From an uncultured bacterium (lineage in GTDB: Bacteria > Bacillota > Clostridia > Lachnospirales > Lachnospiraceae): a stretch of DNA of 64,000 nucleotides. Below the pieces are notes generated by a model. That model saw only the letters and a list, made by a program, of their open reading frames with translations, was not told the origin of the DNA and searched no databases. The translations under genes were made by a program, and so were the position numbers. Below, one piece after another: positions 43,694 to 52,009 of this stretch. The number at the start of each line of letters is the position of its first letter. The stretch's first letter is position 1. The DNA lies in the NCBI GenBank assembly GCA_947381965.1, contig CANCXX010000016.1, positions 25,370 to 89,369 of the forward strand, read 5' to 3'.

Positions 43694-45205
43694 ATGGATC
43701 ACACAAATCTGATTTTCCGTTCCCTGACGGACATTGAGGAAAATATACATGAAAAACTGACTGTGGAAAGCCTTGCAGCCAGCATCCATTTATCCAAGTT
43801 TCATTACCAGCGTATGTTCCGTGAAGCAGTAGGAGACAGTGTCATGAGGTATGTGACCAGACGCAAGTTATCCTTAGCTGCCAAAGACCTGGCGGAAACA
43901 GACGATAGCATCCTTGAAATTGCACTAAAATACGGCTATGACTCCCATGAAGGCTTTACCCGCAGCTTCCGGGCCCATACGGGCGTATCCCCAAAAGAAT
44001 ACCGGAAGTATCATCTGTCAATTAATTCCCCACAAACACAGAAGGAGAGAAATGCTATGTTTTATTCGAAGACCACTGATGAAATCATCCAAACTTTAAA
44101 CAACATGATTGTACAAATCAAAGAAACGGCAGCATACACAAGGCAAAGCAAAGCAACGGCGGAGGGAGACGCTGCGGCGTTTTATTCCGGGTTCTGGGAG
44201 GCTATTGCCGCTAATGCAGATGTCCTGGGAGATGAACTTGCCATGGTTTTAAACCGTGTGTCTGACATCCCCCGGCGTCCAGACGAAATATCTGCCCGCT
44301 TTTTGATTGTAAAGGCCATTGAGGATACTGCATTTAAAGCCAATATCATGGCCTTCCAGATTAGGCTTTTTTTAGCAAGAGCAAAACCGGAACACCGTGC
44401 CGCCTATGAGCCGATATGCGGTAAATATGTTGACCTGGCCCGGAATGTCCAAATAAAGGTCAGCAAAATAGTGGAATTTTTCAATGAATTATCCTCACTT
44501 ATCTTTCAGGATATGCGAAAAAATGGAACCCGGAAACTACAAGATGCAATAGCTGCAGGAAATATGGCTGCCAGAAAGCTTTCAGAAGATGCCACACTTC
44601 CCTATCGCTATATTGCTGATGAAATAGATGAAATCACAAAAGAACTCTCTTCTCTTTCACTTGAAGATATCAGTATATCTGTTTTGGAGGATTATCTGTT
44701 TCGGCTGGATATCATTGCTTCGGCCGCAGATCTGGATATACTGCGTATGCCCGCCCATAAACCACTGCTTGAGGGCATCCAACCCTTTAAAAAACAGCTG
44801 GAAGAAGCGGTTTCGTTTTTCCAGAACCTTTCAGAGGATGTGATTGGAGGAATGACAAAATCAGGCCAGGAAATCCCTCTGGATCGCACCACCGGTAAAA
44901 AGTACAGTGACCTGGCCTTTCAGAATAAAATTCTGCTCTTTTACCTTAAAGGTGAAATCCAGAAGCTTGGGGAAAAATTAAGCCCGGAACAAAAAGCCGG
45001 ATTTGATAATATCTGTAAAAAGATGAATCTGGCAATCCAGCTGGCCAATTGTGCCGGAGATGAAACCTCTCCCTGGGAAATTGCTGAAATTCTCCAATGG
45101 GTATATAGAGAGTTGACAACAATCGCAGACTCCCTGGGTCTATATGGATCCCCCATCCGGTTCATCGGGGAAGAAATCATGCACCTGGCAAATCATCTTT
45201 CATAA
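43694..45205 (+). CDS. AraC-family regulator with large unknown helical C-domain
   Basis: 503 residues; GGAGG before ATG 43694. The AraC double helix-turn-helix is at the N-terminus (about 5-108: LTVESLAASIHLSKFHYQRM and ILEIALKYGYDSHEGFTRSF, then GVSPKEYRK). It is followed by about 390 residues of mostly helical sequence with no recognised ligand domain, hydrophobic heptads and no membrane segment. In most AraC proteins the DNA-binding part is C-terminal, so this order is uncommon, though N-terminal forms with GyrI-like C-domains exist. The C-domain is not GyrI-like by eye. A perfect inverted repeat stands just upstream. Targets are unknown. Confidence 0.85.
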   Translation: MDHTNLIFRSLTDIEENIHEKLTVESLAASIHLSKFHYQRMFREAVGDSVMRYVTRRKLSLAAKDLAETDDSILEIALKYGYDSHEGFTRSFRAHTGVSPKEYRKYHLSINSPQTQKERNAMFYSKTTDEIIQTLNNMIVQIKETAAYTRQSKATAEGDAAAFYSGFWEAIAANADVLGDELAMVLNRVSDIPRRPDEISARFLIVKAIEDTAFKANIMAFQIRLFLARAKPEHRAAYEPICGKYVDLARNVQIKVSKIVEFFNELSSLIFQDMRKNGTRKLQDAIAAGNMAARKLSEDATLPYRYIADEIDEITKELSSLSLEDISISVLEDYLFRLDIIASAADLDILRMPAHKPLLEGIQPFKKQLEEAVSFFQNLSEDVIGGMTKSGQEIPLDRTTGKKYSDLAFQNKILLFYLKGEIQKLGEKLSPEQKAGFDNICKKMNLAIQLANCAGDETSPWEIAEILQWVYRELTTIADSLGLYGSPIRFIGEEIMHLANHLS

Positions 45206-45228
45206 TCCTCCATTAAAACCGGGCCGGA

Positions 45229-46227
45229 CTATTTGGCCTCCCTCCATGCAAGAAACCACCTTGCAAATTCCCCCAGCCCATCCTCTATAGATGTTGCAGG
45301 CTTAAATCCAAAATCCCGGATTAAGTCCTGCACATCTGCATAAGTTTCATACACGTCTCCAGGCTGCATGGGCAGGTATTCCTTCTGTGCCTCTCTGCCC
45401 AGACACTTTTCAAGGGTTCCAATAAAATCCATTAATTTTACAGGCTGGTTATTTCCTATATTATATATTTTATAGGACGCGCCATTTTCATCCGGCTTTG
45501 GCGGATTACAGAGAATGTTCTCCACCCCCTCTATAATATCGTCAATATAGGTAAAATCGCGCATCATATCGCCATTGTTATAAACCTGAATGGGTTCTCC
45601 TGCCATAATTTTTTTGGCAAATTTAAAGTACGCCATGTCCGGTCTTCCCATAGGACCATATACAGTAAAAAAACGAAGTCCTGTCAGCGGAATCTGATAA
45701 AGTTTACTGTAAGAATACGCCATCAGCTCATTTGATTTCTTTGTGGCAGCATAAAGGCTGACCGGCTTATCCACCTGATCCTCCGTGGAAAACGGCACCT
45801 TTTTGTTCCCTCCATATACAGAGCTGGAGGAGGCAAAAACAAGGTGCTCCACCGGGTAATTGCGGCACGCCTCCAAAATATTATAAAACCCAACTATATT
45901 AGACTGAATATAGGCGTCCGGATTATCAATACTGTAACGTACCCCTGCCTGCGCCGCTAAGTTAACCACTATCTGGGGCGAAAATTCTTTAAACCCCTTC
46001 TGTACTGCCTCTTTATCTGCCAAATCCGCCTTTATAAAACGAAATCCCGGATATTTTTTTAAAAGAGACAGTCTCTCTTCCTTAAGTGACACTTCATAAT
46101 AATCATTCAAATTGTCAATCCCCATTACCAATGCTCCTTTTTCCAAAAGGGCCTTGGACAGGTAGTAACCAATAAATCCTGCGCTGCCGGTAATCAGGCA
46201 GCGTTTTCCCGGATCAAATGCTTTCAT
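45229..46227 (-). CDS. UDP-glucuronate 4-epimerase-like SDR enzyme
   Basis: 332 residues; TGAGGTAAATTT ATG. Extended SDR: ITGSAGFIGYYLSK binds NAD, LAAQAGVRYSIDNP is the mark of UDP-glucuronate epimerases, SSSSVYGGNKKVPF gives the catalytic Ser and YAATKKSNE the YxxxK. These convert UDP-glucuronate to UDP-galacturonate. It lies 34 nt downstream of Ugd, which makes UDP-glucuronate, so the two steps are co-expressed. It is the last gene of the leftward run and is convergent with the AraC gene. A dispersed repeat half-site is in the gap to Ugd. Confidence 0.92.
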   Translation of the reverse strand: MKAFDPGKRCLITGSAGFIGYYLSKALLEKGALVMGIDNLNDYYEVSLKEERLSLLKKYPGFRFIKADLADKEAVQKGFKEFSPQIVVNLAAQAGVRYSIDNPDAYIQSNIVGFYNILEACRNYPVEHLVFASSSSVYGGNKKVPFSTEDQVDKPVSLYAATKKSNELMAYSYSKLYQIPLTGLRFFTVYGPMGRPDMAYFKFAKKIMAGEPIQVYNNGDMMRDFTYIDDIIEGVENILCNPPKPDENGASYKIYNIGNNQPVKLMDFIGTLEKCLGREAQKEYLPMQPGDVYETYADVQDLIRDFGFKPATSIEDGLGEFARWFLAWREAK

Positions 46228-46245
46228 AAATTTACCTCATAAAAA

Positions 46246-46260
46246 TTTTTCAAACACGCT
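46246..46260 (-). repeat. Half-site of the dispersed palindrome
   Basis: TTTTTCAAACACGCT matches the right arm of the 62-bp element at 4538-4599. It lies in the 34-nt gap between the epimerase start and the Ugd stop. Confidence 0.65.
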
Positions 46261-46261
46261 T

Positions 46262-47572
46262 TTAACGTCCTATGCTGTAATACTCCACACCTGCTTCTTT
46301 CATCTTAGCCGGATGGTAAAGATTCCTGCCATCATAGACAAGAGGCGTGTGCATGTTCTCTTTAAATTCCTCTGGCGTCACCGCTTTGATTTCCGCCCAT
46401 TCCGTAAACACGAAGCAAATATTGGCGCCTTTTAAAGCTTCTGTAATGGAAGAAACATACTTCATGGTTCCCTCTTCTGTTTTTCCTTCCGGGAAAAGCG
46501 CCTTTGCTCTTTCCTCCCCCTTAGGGTCATACGCATAAACGTCTGCTCCTGCGCCTAAAAGCAATTTTAAATTGTCAATAGAAGGAGCCTCCCTTAAATC
46601 GTCTGTGCCTGATTTAAAAGTAAGCCCAAGCACTGCCACCTTCAGTCCGCTAAAAGTAATCATGCGCTCCTTGGCTTTCATAAAAAGGCGCGTTTTCTGG
46701 GTGCTGTTTACATCCACGCAGGCCTCCACTGTCTTTAACTGATACCCATGCTCCCTGGCAAGAAATTTCAGCGCTTTGGTGTCCTTCGGGAAACAGCTCC
46801 CCCCAAATCCAATTCCGGCATTTAAGAAACGGGCGCCAATCCGTTCATCATAGCTCATGCCTTTTGCCACATCCGTAATGTCTGCGCCTACCAGCTCACA
46901 GAGATTGGCAATGTCGTTCATATAAGAAATCTTAAGGGCAAGAAAATCATTGCAGGCATATTTTATCATCTCTGCCGAACGGCGCTTAACAGAAACAATG
47001 GGAAGGCCAAAAGGTTCATAAATCTTTTTAAGCAGCTCTTCCGCTTCCCTGCTCTGTGTCCCAATAATAATTCTTGCCGCATACAAAGTGTCGTGCACCG
47101 CCGTCCCCTGGGCTAAGAACTCCGGATTGGAAGCGACCTCCACCTTCACATCATGTACAAGAAAATCCTTGATAAACTGTTCTACCTTGTCGTTGGTGCC
47201 CACTGGCACTGTGGACTTTACCACCACCAGACAGTCCTTCTCAACCACCTCTGCAATCTGCCGTGAAACCGCAGCAATGTAACTTAAGTTTGCGCTCCCG
47301 TCAGGCATTTCCGGCGTACCTACCCCTATAAAAATTGCATCTGCATCTCTGTAGGCATCTACATAGTCTGTAGTAAAATGGAGGGTGCCTCTTTCGTTAT
47401 TTTTCTGCATCAGCTCTTCCAGCCCTTCTTCATAAATGGGCGAAATCCCCTGACGCATCATCGCAATCTTTTTTTCATCAATATCAACACAAGTTACATC
47501 ATAGCCTTTTTCCGCAAAGCACACACCTGCCACAAGCCCTACATATCCTGTACCTGCCACTGCAATTTTCAT
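46262..47572 (-). CDS. ugd: UDP-glucose 6-dehydrogenase
   Basis: 436 residues from ATG 47572. KIAVAGTGYVGLVAGVCFAE is the NAD-binding N-terminus; VKSTVPVGTND and ASNPEFLAQGTAV are family blocks; GIGFGGSCFPKDTKAL carries the catalytic Cys that holds the thioester. Full length for a type II UDP-glucose dehydrogenase. It oxidises UDP-glucose to UDP-glucuronate with two NAD+, feeding the epimerase gene just downstream. A 15-bp hairpin lies 28 nt before the start codon and may control translation or message stability. Confidence 0.97.
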   Translation of the reverse strand: MKIAVAGTGYVGLVAGVCFAEKGYDVTCVDIDEKKIAMMRQGISPIYEEGLEELMQKNNERGTLHFTTDYVDAYRDADAIFIGVGTPEMPDGSANLSYIAAVSRQIAEVVEKDCLVVVKSTVPVGTNDKVEQFIKDFLVHDVKVEVASNPEFLAQGTAVHDTLYAARIIIGTQSREAEELLKKIYEPFGLPIVSVKRRSAEMIKYACNDFLALKISYMNDIANLCELVGADITDVAKGMSYDERIGARFLNAGIGFGGSCFPKDTKALKFLAREHGYQLKTVEACVDVNSTQKTRLFMKAKERMITFSGLKVAVLGLTFKSGTDDLREAPSIDNLKLLLGAGADVYAYDPKGEERAKALFPEGKTEEGTMKYVSSITEALKGANICFVFTEWAEIKAVTPEEFKENMHTPLVYDGRNLYHPAKMKEAGVEYYSIGR

Positions 47573-47599
47573 ATCCAACCTGTACCTTTCTTTTTATTG

Positions 47600-47641
47600 T
47601 ACAGTAAACGCCATAAATATTTCCTCATGGCGTTTACTGTA
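47600..47641 (-). promoter_or_regulatory. 15-bp perfect hairpin in the Ugd leader
   Basis: TACAGTAAACGCCAT and its complement (47600-47614, 47627-47641) with a 12-nt loop. No T-run follows on either strand, so it is not a standard terminator. It is 28 nt before the start codon of ugd. Confidence 0.65.
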
Positions 47642-47733
47642 AGATTCCCTAAACCTGTAAAATCATTCTGCCCAAAATATGTAATTTTCATTTCCTAAAA
47701 ATATAATAAAGCCATTCCTAACATGTGTCAACC

Positions 47734-48715
47734 TTATCCGATTTCCCTGCCTTCAAAGATCTGGTCCAGATACCGGAAACCGCAAAAACCCCTTTCCCCG
47801 CAAAGGCCGGCCACATCCGCCCCTGCCGGAATGGTAACGGTATATAGCGTTCCCTTATACCTGTAATTGACAGTAACCGCCCTCTCCGGTCTTTGGGAAA
47901 TGGCGTCAAACACCATCTGGTTAAAGCTGACCCAGCGCTGTGTTTCAATCAGGGCCTCCCCTTCCTGCGCACTTAAAATGCTCTTTACTGCTTCCAGTAA
48001 AAATGCGGCATACGCTGAATTGGGCACATAAGAGTAAGACAAAACATCTCCGCAAAGACTGCATACCCCTGCCAGTACCGCATCCTGTTCCGGATCTGCT
48101 TCCTGCTGGATTTCATATTCTATACTGTGGGTGCAGTCCTGCCTTTCATAAAATGACCCATCCTCATCCTGCTGTCCATCCCTCTGCCCGGATTCATCCG
48201 ATTCCGTCTTATCCTCTGCCCTTCCCACATCTTTATCCGATATATCAGAAGAAGGCGCCACGATATAGTTTTCCCCATCTTTTGTCACATGGTACAGCGA
48301 AGAATCTGTAAAACTGACGGTTGTCAGACTGCCGCCCTCATTTTTTCCTACAATAACAGTGGCTTTGTAAATTCCTGTTTCCACTTTCCGGCCTTTTGTG
48401 TATGCTGCCCCGGCGCCTCCGTCCGGCGCAGGGACGCAGACAGCGTCTACCTCAAAAACAGCGTCGTCCTCTCCTACGCCATTTAAAAACAGCTCAATCT
48501 GATACTCGCTGCTTCCATAACCGGAAAATTCGCATCCGGCGCTTACTCCGCCTTCTGTCGGAACAACACTTAAATTATAAACGGACGGTGCCTGTGCCGC
48601 TTTTGCCTCAAGTATCAGCTTCTGTCCGCAAATACCCCCCCCCGAAGAAAATTCCCAAAAACAGGATGACTCCGGTTACTATCTTTGTTATAATTTTTCC
48701 AATTTCGTTTTTCAT
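47734..48715 (-). pseudogene. Membrane-anchored unknown protein, out of frame at a G9 tract
   Basis: The ATG at 48715 has AAGGAG upstream and starts MKNEIGKIITKIVTGVILFL, a signal anchor. At the run of nine G (C9 on the plus strand, 48635-48643) the frame passes into a stop 8 codons later. Removing one G, or adding two, gives an open frame to 47734 and a product of about 326 residues. The downstream part can otherwise only begin at a GTG at 48384 (216 codons). The exported domain is acidic in the middle and has Cys pairs (CSLCG) but no known family. Slipped-strand switching is likely; an assembly error or decay are alternatives. Copy 2 of the 211-bp element lies 34 bp upstream. Confidence 0.75.
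48635..48643. repeat. Homopolymer of nine C (G on the coding strand)
   Basis: The longest G/C run noticed in the window, placed right after the membrane-anchor codons of the leftward gene. A length of eight would restore the full frame. Confidence 0.9.
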
Positions 48716-48749
48716 TCTGTAAAGTCTCCTTATCAAATTTTTAATTTAA

Positions 48750-48960
48750 GGTAATTGCGAAATTCGTAAACTTGCTGAATATTCTGATAATATATTCTGC
48801 GAAAAGCCTTATGCACCATGGAATCAAGACCATAGAAGGCAGGAGGGACGCTCCCCGACTGTCTTCTGTCCTGCCGGGCTTGAGGGAATGCCCGGTGCAA
48901 CAGGATTTAAGTGGAATTTATTGTCAGAATATTTCCACAACTTCAAGTTTCGCAATTACC
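48750..48960. repeat. 211-bp self-complementary element, copy 2
   Basis: Same length as copy 1 (5211-5421), with about twelve base substitutions and no gap. Terminal repeats GGTAATTGCGAAA / TTTCGCAATTACC are perfect here. The central stems TGCACC/GGTGCA and TCAAG/CTTGA are kept. It lies 34 bp before the start of the frameshifted membrane-protein gene, in the same relative orientation as copy 1 before the BlaI gene. Confidence 0.9.
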
Positions 48961-49062
48961 TATTTTTAATGTCATCAGGCCCGATGCTGCTTTATTATCC
49001 GGCACTTTGATAAGAGAATTACACTTATGTAATAATTGGATGCTTTGTATGTAAAAAATATC

Positions 49063-49788
49063 TTAAATCTCTTTTAAAGCCTTCAAAAACTTTTTCTTAA
49101 AGGCCATGCCCAGTTCGATTTGTCCATATTCATCTTTCAGTTTAATATACCGGTTTACCGTATCAACCGCCTCTATGAAATCCCTGTTTACAATCAGGTA
49201 TCTGCTGCACTGTATAAACTTTTCAGAATTCAGTTCTTCCAGTATCACCTTGCTTGGTTTATACTGCAGCGTCAGTTTTCCTCTGGTGAAATAAACTGTC
49301 TGCCCTGTTTTGGCATTTTCAATATATACCACTTCCGAAATATCCTTCTTAAAAATAATGCCATCCTTTCGGAAATAGACGGCATGAGGCGCATCTTTTA
49401 TCTGGGGGACCCGCAATGCCTCCTCTATTACCTGAAAAGCCTTTTTTGCATCATAAGGCTTTTCCAGATAATAGTAGCAGTGCATATCGCTGTAAGCAAA
49501 TAATCTTGCATCCTCTAACGCCGTAATAAAAATCATGGGCGTATACTTGTATCTTTCTACCGTTCTTATATAATCTGCAAAACGCATACCGGAAACATCT
49601 CCCGGATTTTTGGTGTCCAAAATAATATCTATCAGAAAAAGGTCAATTGTATTTCTCATGGAAAGTGCATAGGCTTCGTCCTGATTAGGCGCTTTAAATA
49701 CCTGCACCTCCTGGTCTATTTCATTTACGATTTTCGCCAGCATCTCCATGCTCAGCGGATTGTCCTCAATGATCAAAACCGATCTCAT
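49063..49788 (-). CDS. LytTR response regulator
   Basis: 241 residues, AAAGGA upstream. Receiver domain 1-125: VLIIEDN with acidic pocket, DLFLIDIIL with the phospho-acceptor D54, FITA for the switch Thr and YLEKPYD for the conserved Lys. LytTR DNA-binding domain about 140-241 (VVYIENAKTGQTVYF, FIQCSRYLIVNRDFIEAV). Such regulators control extracellular polymer, bacteriocin or autolysis genes. No histidine kinase gene is adjacent, so its partner is elsewhere. Placement among surface-glycan genes suggests local control. Confidence 0.92.
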   Translation of the reverse strand: MRSVLIIEDNPLSMEMLAKIVNEIDQEVQVFKAPNQDEAYALSMRNTIDLFLIDIILDTKNPGDVSGMRFADYIRTVERYKYTPMIFITALEDARLFAYSDMHCYYYLEKPYDAKKAFQVIEEALRVPQIKDAPHAVYFRKDGIIFKKDISEVVYIENAKTGQTVYFTRGKLTLQYKPSKVILEELNSEKFIQCSRYLIVNRDFIEAVDTVNRYIKLKDEYGQIELGMAFKKKFLKALKEI

Positions 49789-49838
49789 CTCATGTATTTC
49801 CTTTCTACCACATTTCCCAAAGCGTTTTAAGGCACGCT

Positions 49839-50780
49839 CTAAAACTCAATCTCCTTCAGATACCTTTCCAGCGCATCCTTCCAGTGGGGCAGGGGCACAA
49901 ATCCATTTTTCACAAGCTTGCTTTTGTCCAGCCTGGAATTAAAGGGCCTTTTTGCCTTTGACCGGCCGTATTCTTCCGTAGTTACAGGAACGACGTTAAG
50001 GCGTTCGGGCGCATACTCCTTATGTCCCATTTCAAGCCCCTGTCTGAAGATTTCTTTGGTAAATTCATACCAGCTGATATAGCCGCCCTCATTGGTAACG
50101 TGATAGCATCCATACTTTTCGGTTTCTATCATATCCACCAGAAGCCTTGCAAGGTCATAGGTATATGTGGGGGTGCCGATTTGGTCATTGACCACTTTTA
50201 TTTCATCCCTCGTTTTTCCCAGATTCAGCATCGTCTTAATGAAATTTTTACCGTTTATGCCAAACACCCAAGCAATACGAACAATAAAAAATTTTTCCAG
50301 GTTCTCCTCCACTGCCTTCTCCCCTTCCAGTTTCGTCTGTCCATAAACATTCAAAGGGGCATATTCCCTGCAGTCCGCCTCCCAGGGCGCTGTTCCCTGC
50401 CCGTCAAAGACATAGTCCGTGGAAATATAAACCATCTTACATCCTGCCTTTTTGCAGGCTTTGGCCACATTTTCCGTTCCAAGGGCATTTACCGCCCGCA
50501 CCTTTTCCACATTTTCCGCCTCTTCCGCTAAGTCCACTGCTGTCCAGGCAGCACAGTGCATCACCACATCCGGTTTTTCTCTGTCAATCTGTGCTTCCAC
50601 AGCCGCTTCGTCCGTAATATCCAGCTGCACATATGGCATCCGGGTTACGGCTGTGCCGTCCAAAATTCCGCTGTATTCAGGCGCCAAATCTGAACCTGTT
50701 CCCTCATAGTTTCTTTTGGCCAGTTCATTCATTACATCATGGCCCAGCTGACCGCCTACACCTGTTACCAGTATTTTCAT
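49839..50780 (-). CDS. rfbD: dTDP-4-dehydrorhamnose reductase
   Basis: 313 residues. ILVTGVGGQLGHDVMNEL is the NADPH site, HCAAWTAVDLAEE and YISTDYVFDG are family blocks, and NVYGQTKLEGE gives the YxxxK. It reduces dTDP-4-dehydro-L-rhamnose in the last step of dTDP-L-rhamnose synthesis. The RfbA, RfbB and RfbC genes are not in this window and must be elsewhere if the pathway is used. It lies between the LytTR and radical SAM genes on the same strand. A rhamnosidase is present at 11849-15181, so rhamnose may be in the bacterium's own glycan. Confidence 0.95.
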   Translation of the reverse strand: MKILVTGVGGQLGHDVMNELAKRNYEGTGSDLAPEYSGILDGTAVTRMPYVQLDITDEAAVEAQIDREKPDVVMHCAAWTAVDLAEEAENVEKVRAVNALGTENVAKACKKAGCKMVYISTDYVFDGQGTAPWEADCREYAPLNVYGQTKLEGEKAVEENLEKFFIVRIAWVFGINGKNFIKTMLNLGKTRDEIKVVNDQIGTPTYTYDLARLLVDMIETEKYGCYHVTNEGGYISWYEFTKEIFRQGLEMGHKEYAPERLNVVPVTTEEYGRSKAKRPFNSRLDKSKLVKNGFVPLPHWKDALERYLKEIEF

Positions 50781-50809
50781 TTTCCTTTTCTACCTTTCTA
50801 CTTAATATT

Positions 50810-51637
50810 TTAGCAATTCCCCGTAAACACATGGGCAAGATATTTTCCGGCTGCCTGCGCTAACTGATATACCTTCTTTACCTCTGTAGGCTGCCTGTCC
50901 ATCATATGATATCTTGGGAAAAAACGGGTCACATGAAGGGGGATTTCCCTGTTTATAGATCCAATCCAGGCTGCTTCCTCCTCCATTTCCGCCACATCGT
51001 CATTTTCTCCCGGCACAATAAGCGTGGTAAGCTCCACATGTGTATCCTTTGACGCACGGACAATAAAGGCCTTTACCGCTTCCAGACTGCCTCCCAGCTT
51101 TTGATAATATTCTTCCCGGAAGCCCTTTAAATCAATATTCATGGCATCTATAAATGGCAGTATTTCTTCAAGCACCCAAAGGGCGGCGGTTCCATTTGTC
51201 ACCAGCACATTCTTCATTCCCGCCTTTGCCGTCAGCCTTGCCGTATCCCGCACATACTCCCAGCCTGTCAGCGGTTCATTGTAGGTAAAGGCTACGCCGA
51301 TATTACCCTCCTTTTGGTATTCCATTGCTTTTTGAGCCAGTTCCTGGGGCGAAAGAAAGGCTGCCTGGGCCTGTCCGCTTCCTGCCATGGAGATCTCATA
51401 ATTCTGGCAAAAGGGACATCTTAAATTACATCCGTAACTTCCCACAGATAAAATCATGGCTCCCGGATAAAACATTTTCAGAGGTTTTTTCTCTATTGGA
51501 TCAAGGGCAAAAGAAGTAATCTGTCCATAGCTTTCACAGACAATCTCACCATCTACGTTCTTTCTTGCCCTGCAAAAACCCTTCTGCCCAGGGGATAACC
51601 TGCAATGATGTATACACACCTGACAAACCTTTTCCAT
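50810..51637 (-). CDS. amrS: AmmeMemoRadiSam-system radical SAM enzyme
   Basis: 275 residues; ATG 51637 after TAGGAG. An N-terminal Cys cluster (C5, C8, C12, C22) precedes SVGSYGCNLRCPFCQNYEIS with the CX3CX2C at C70, C74 and C77. FTYNEPLTGWEY and LVTNGTA are typical of the PflA-like AmrS family. It belongs to a three-part set with a Memo-like and an AMMECR1-like domain, here fused in the gene at 52010-53395. The biological reaction of the set has not, to my knowledge, been established. The 350 nt between the two genes hold tandem small ORFs. Confidence 0.93.
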   Translation of the reverse strand: MEKVCQVCIHHCRLSPGQKGFCRARKNVDGEIVCESYGQITSFALDPIEKKPLKMFYPGAMILSVGSYGCNLRCPFCQNYEISMAGSGQAQAAFLSPQELAQKAMEYQKEGNIGVAFTYNEPLTGWEYVRDTARLTAKAGMKNVLVTNGTAALWVLEEILPFIDAMNIDLKGFREEYYQKLGGSLEAVKAFIVRASKDTHVELTTLIVPGENDDVAEMEEEAAWIGSINREIPLHVTRFFPRYHMMDRQPTEVKKVYQLAQAAGKYLAHVFTGNC

Positions 51638-51648
51638 TTCACAGTCTC

Positions 51649-51777
51649 CTATTCCAGTACCGCATCTGCCCTCCTGATGCCTCTTTCCTTCAGAGCATTT
51701 CCGGCCGCTTTAAACCTGCGTCCGTAAATGCTCTGGGCTTCCTCCGGGCTGATGCTATGTTTCTTCCAGTACCGCAT
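51649..51777 (-). CDS. Small ORF of 42 codons, repeat unit 1
   Basis: Starts MRYWKKHSISPEEAQ and ends RGIRRADAVLE. AGGAGG stands four bases before its ATG. Basic and probably helical (SPEEAQ cap, FKAAGNALKER). It ends 11 nt before the start codon of the radical SAM gene. Not recognised as any known family. It is one copy of a 112-bp tandem unit. The case for translation is the ribosome site plus the near-identical second copy. Confidence 0.5.
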   Translation of the reverse strand: MRYWKKHSISPEEAQSIYGRRFKAAGNALKERGIRRADAVLE

Positions 51778-51999
51778 CTGCCCTCCTGATGCCTCTTTCC
51801 TTCAGAGCATTTCCGGCCGCTTTAAACCTGCGTCCGGGAATGCTCTGGGCTTCCTCCGGGCTGATGCTGTTTTTCTTCCAGTACCGCATCCGCCCTCCTG
51901 ATGCCTCTTTCCTTCAGAGCATTTCCGGCCGCTTTAAACCTGCGTCCGGGAATGCTCTGGGCTTCCTCCGGGCTGATGCTGTTTTTTCCAGTAACCCAT
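51652..51999. repeat. Three tandem units of about 112 bp
   Basis: Units begin at 51652, 51764 and 51876 (112, 112 and 110 bp). The unit is not a multiple of three, yet each unit carries its own ribosome site and ATG on the minus strand. The block fills the gap between the Memo/AMMECR1 gene and the radical SAM gene. Confidence 0.92.
51755..51889 (-). CDS. Small ORF of 44 codons, repeat unit 2
   Basis: Identical to unit 1 except for a few residues (KKNS for KKHS, SIPG for SIYG) and two extra C-terminal codons. AGGAGG lies four bases before the ATG. The next unit upstream (from 51999) has lost 2 bases and gives only a 21-codon frame. Its 3' end overlaps the start of unit 1. Confidence 0.5.
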   Translation of the reverse strand: MRYWKKNSISPEEAQSIPGRRFKAAGNALKERGIRRADAVLEET

Positions 52000-52009
52000 C
52001 CACTCCGGT

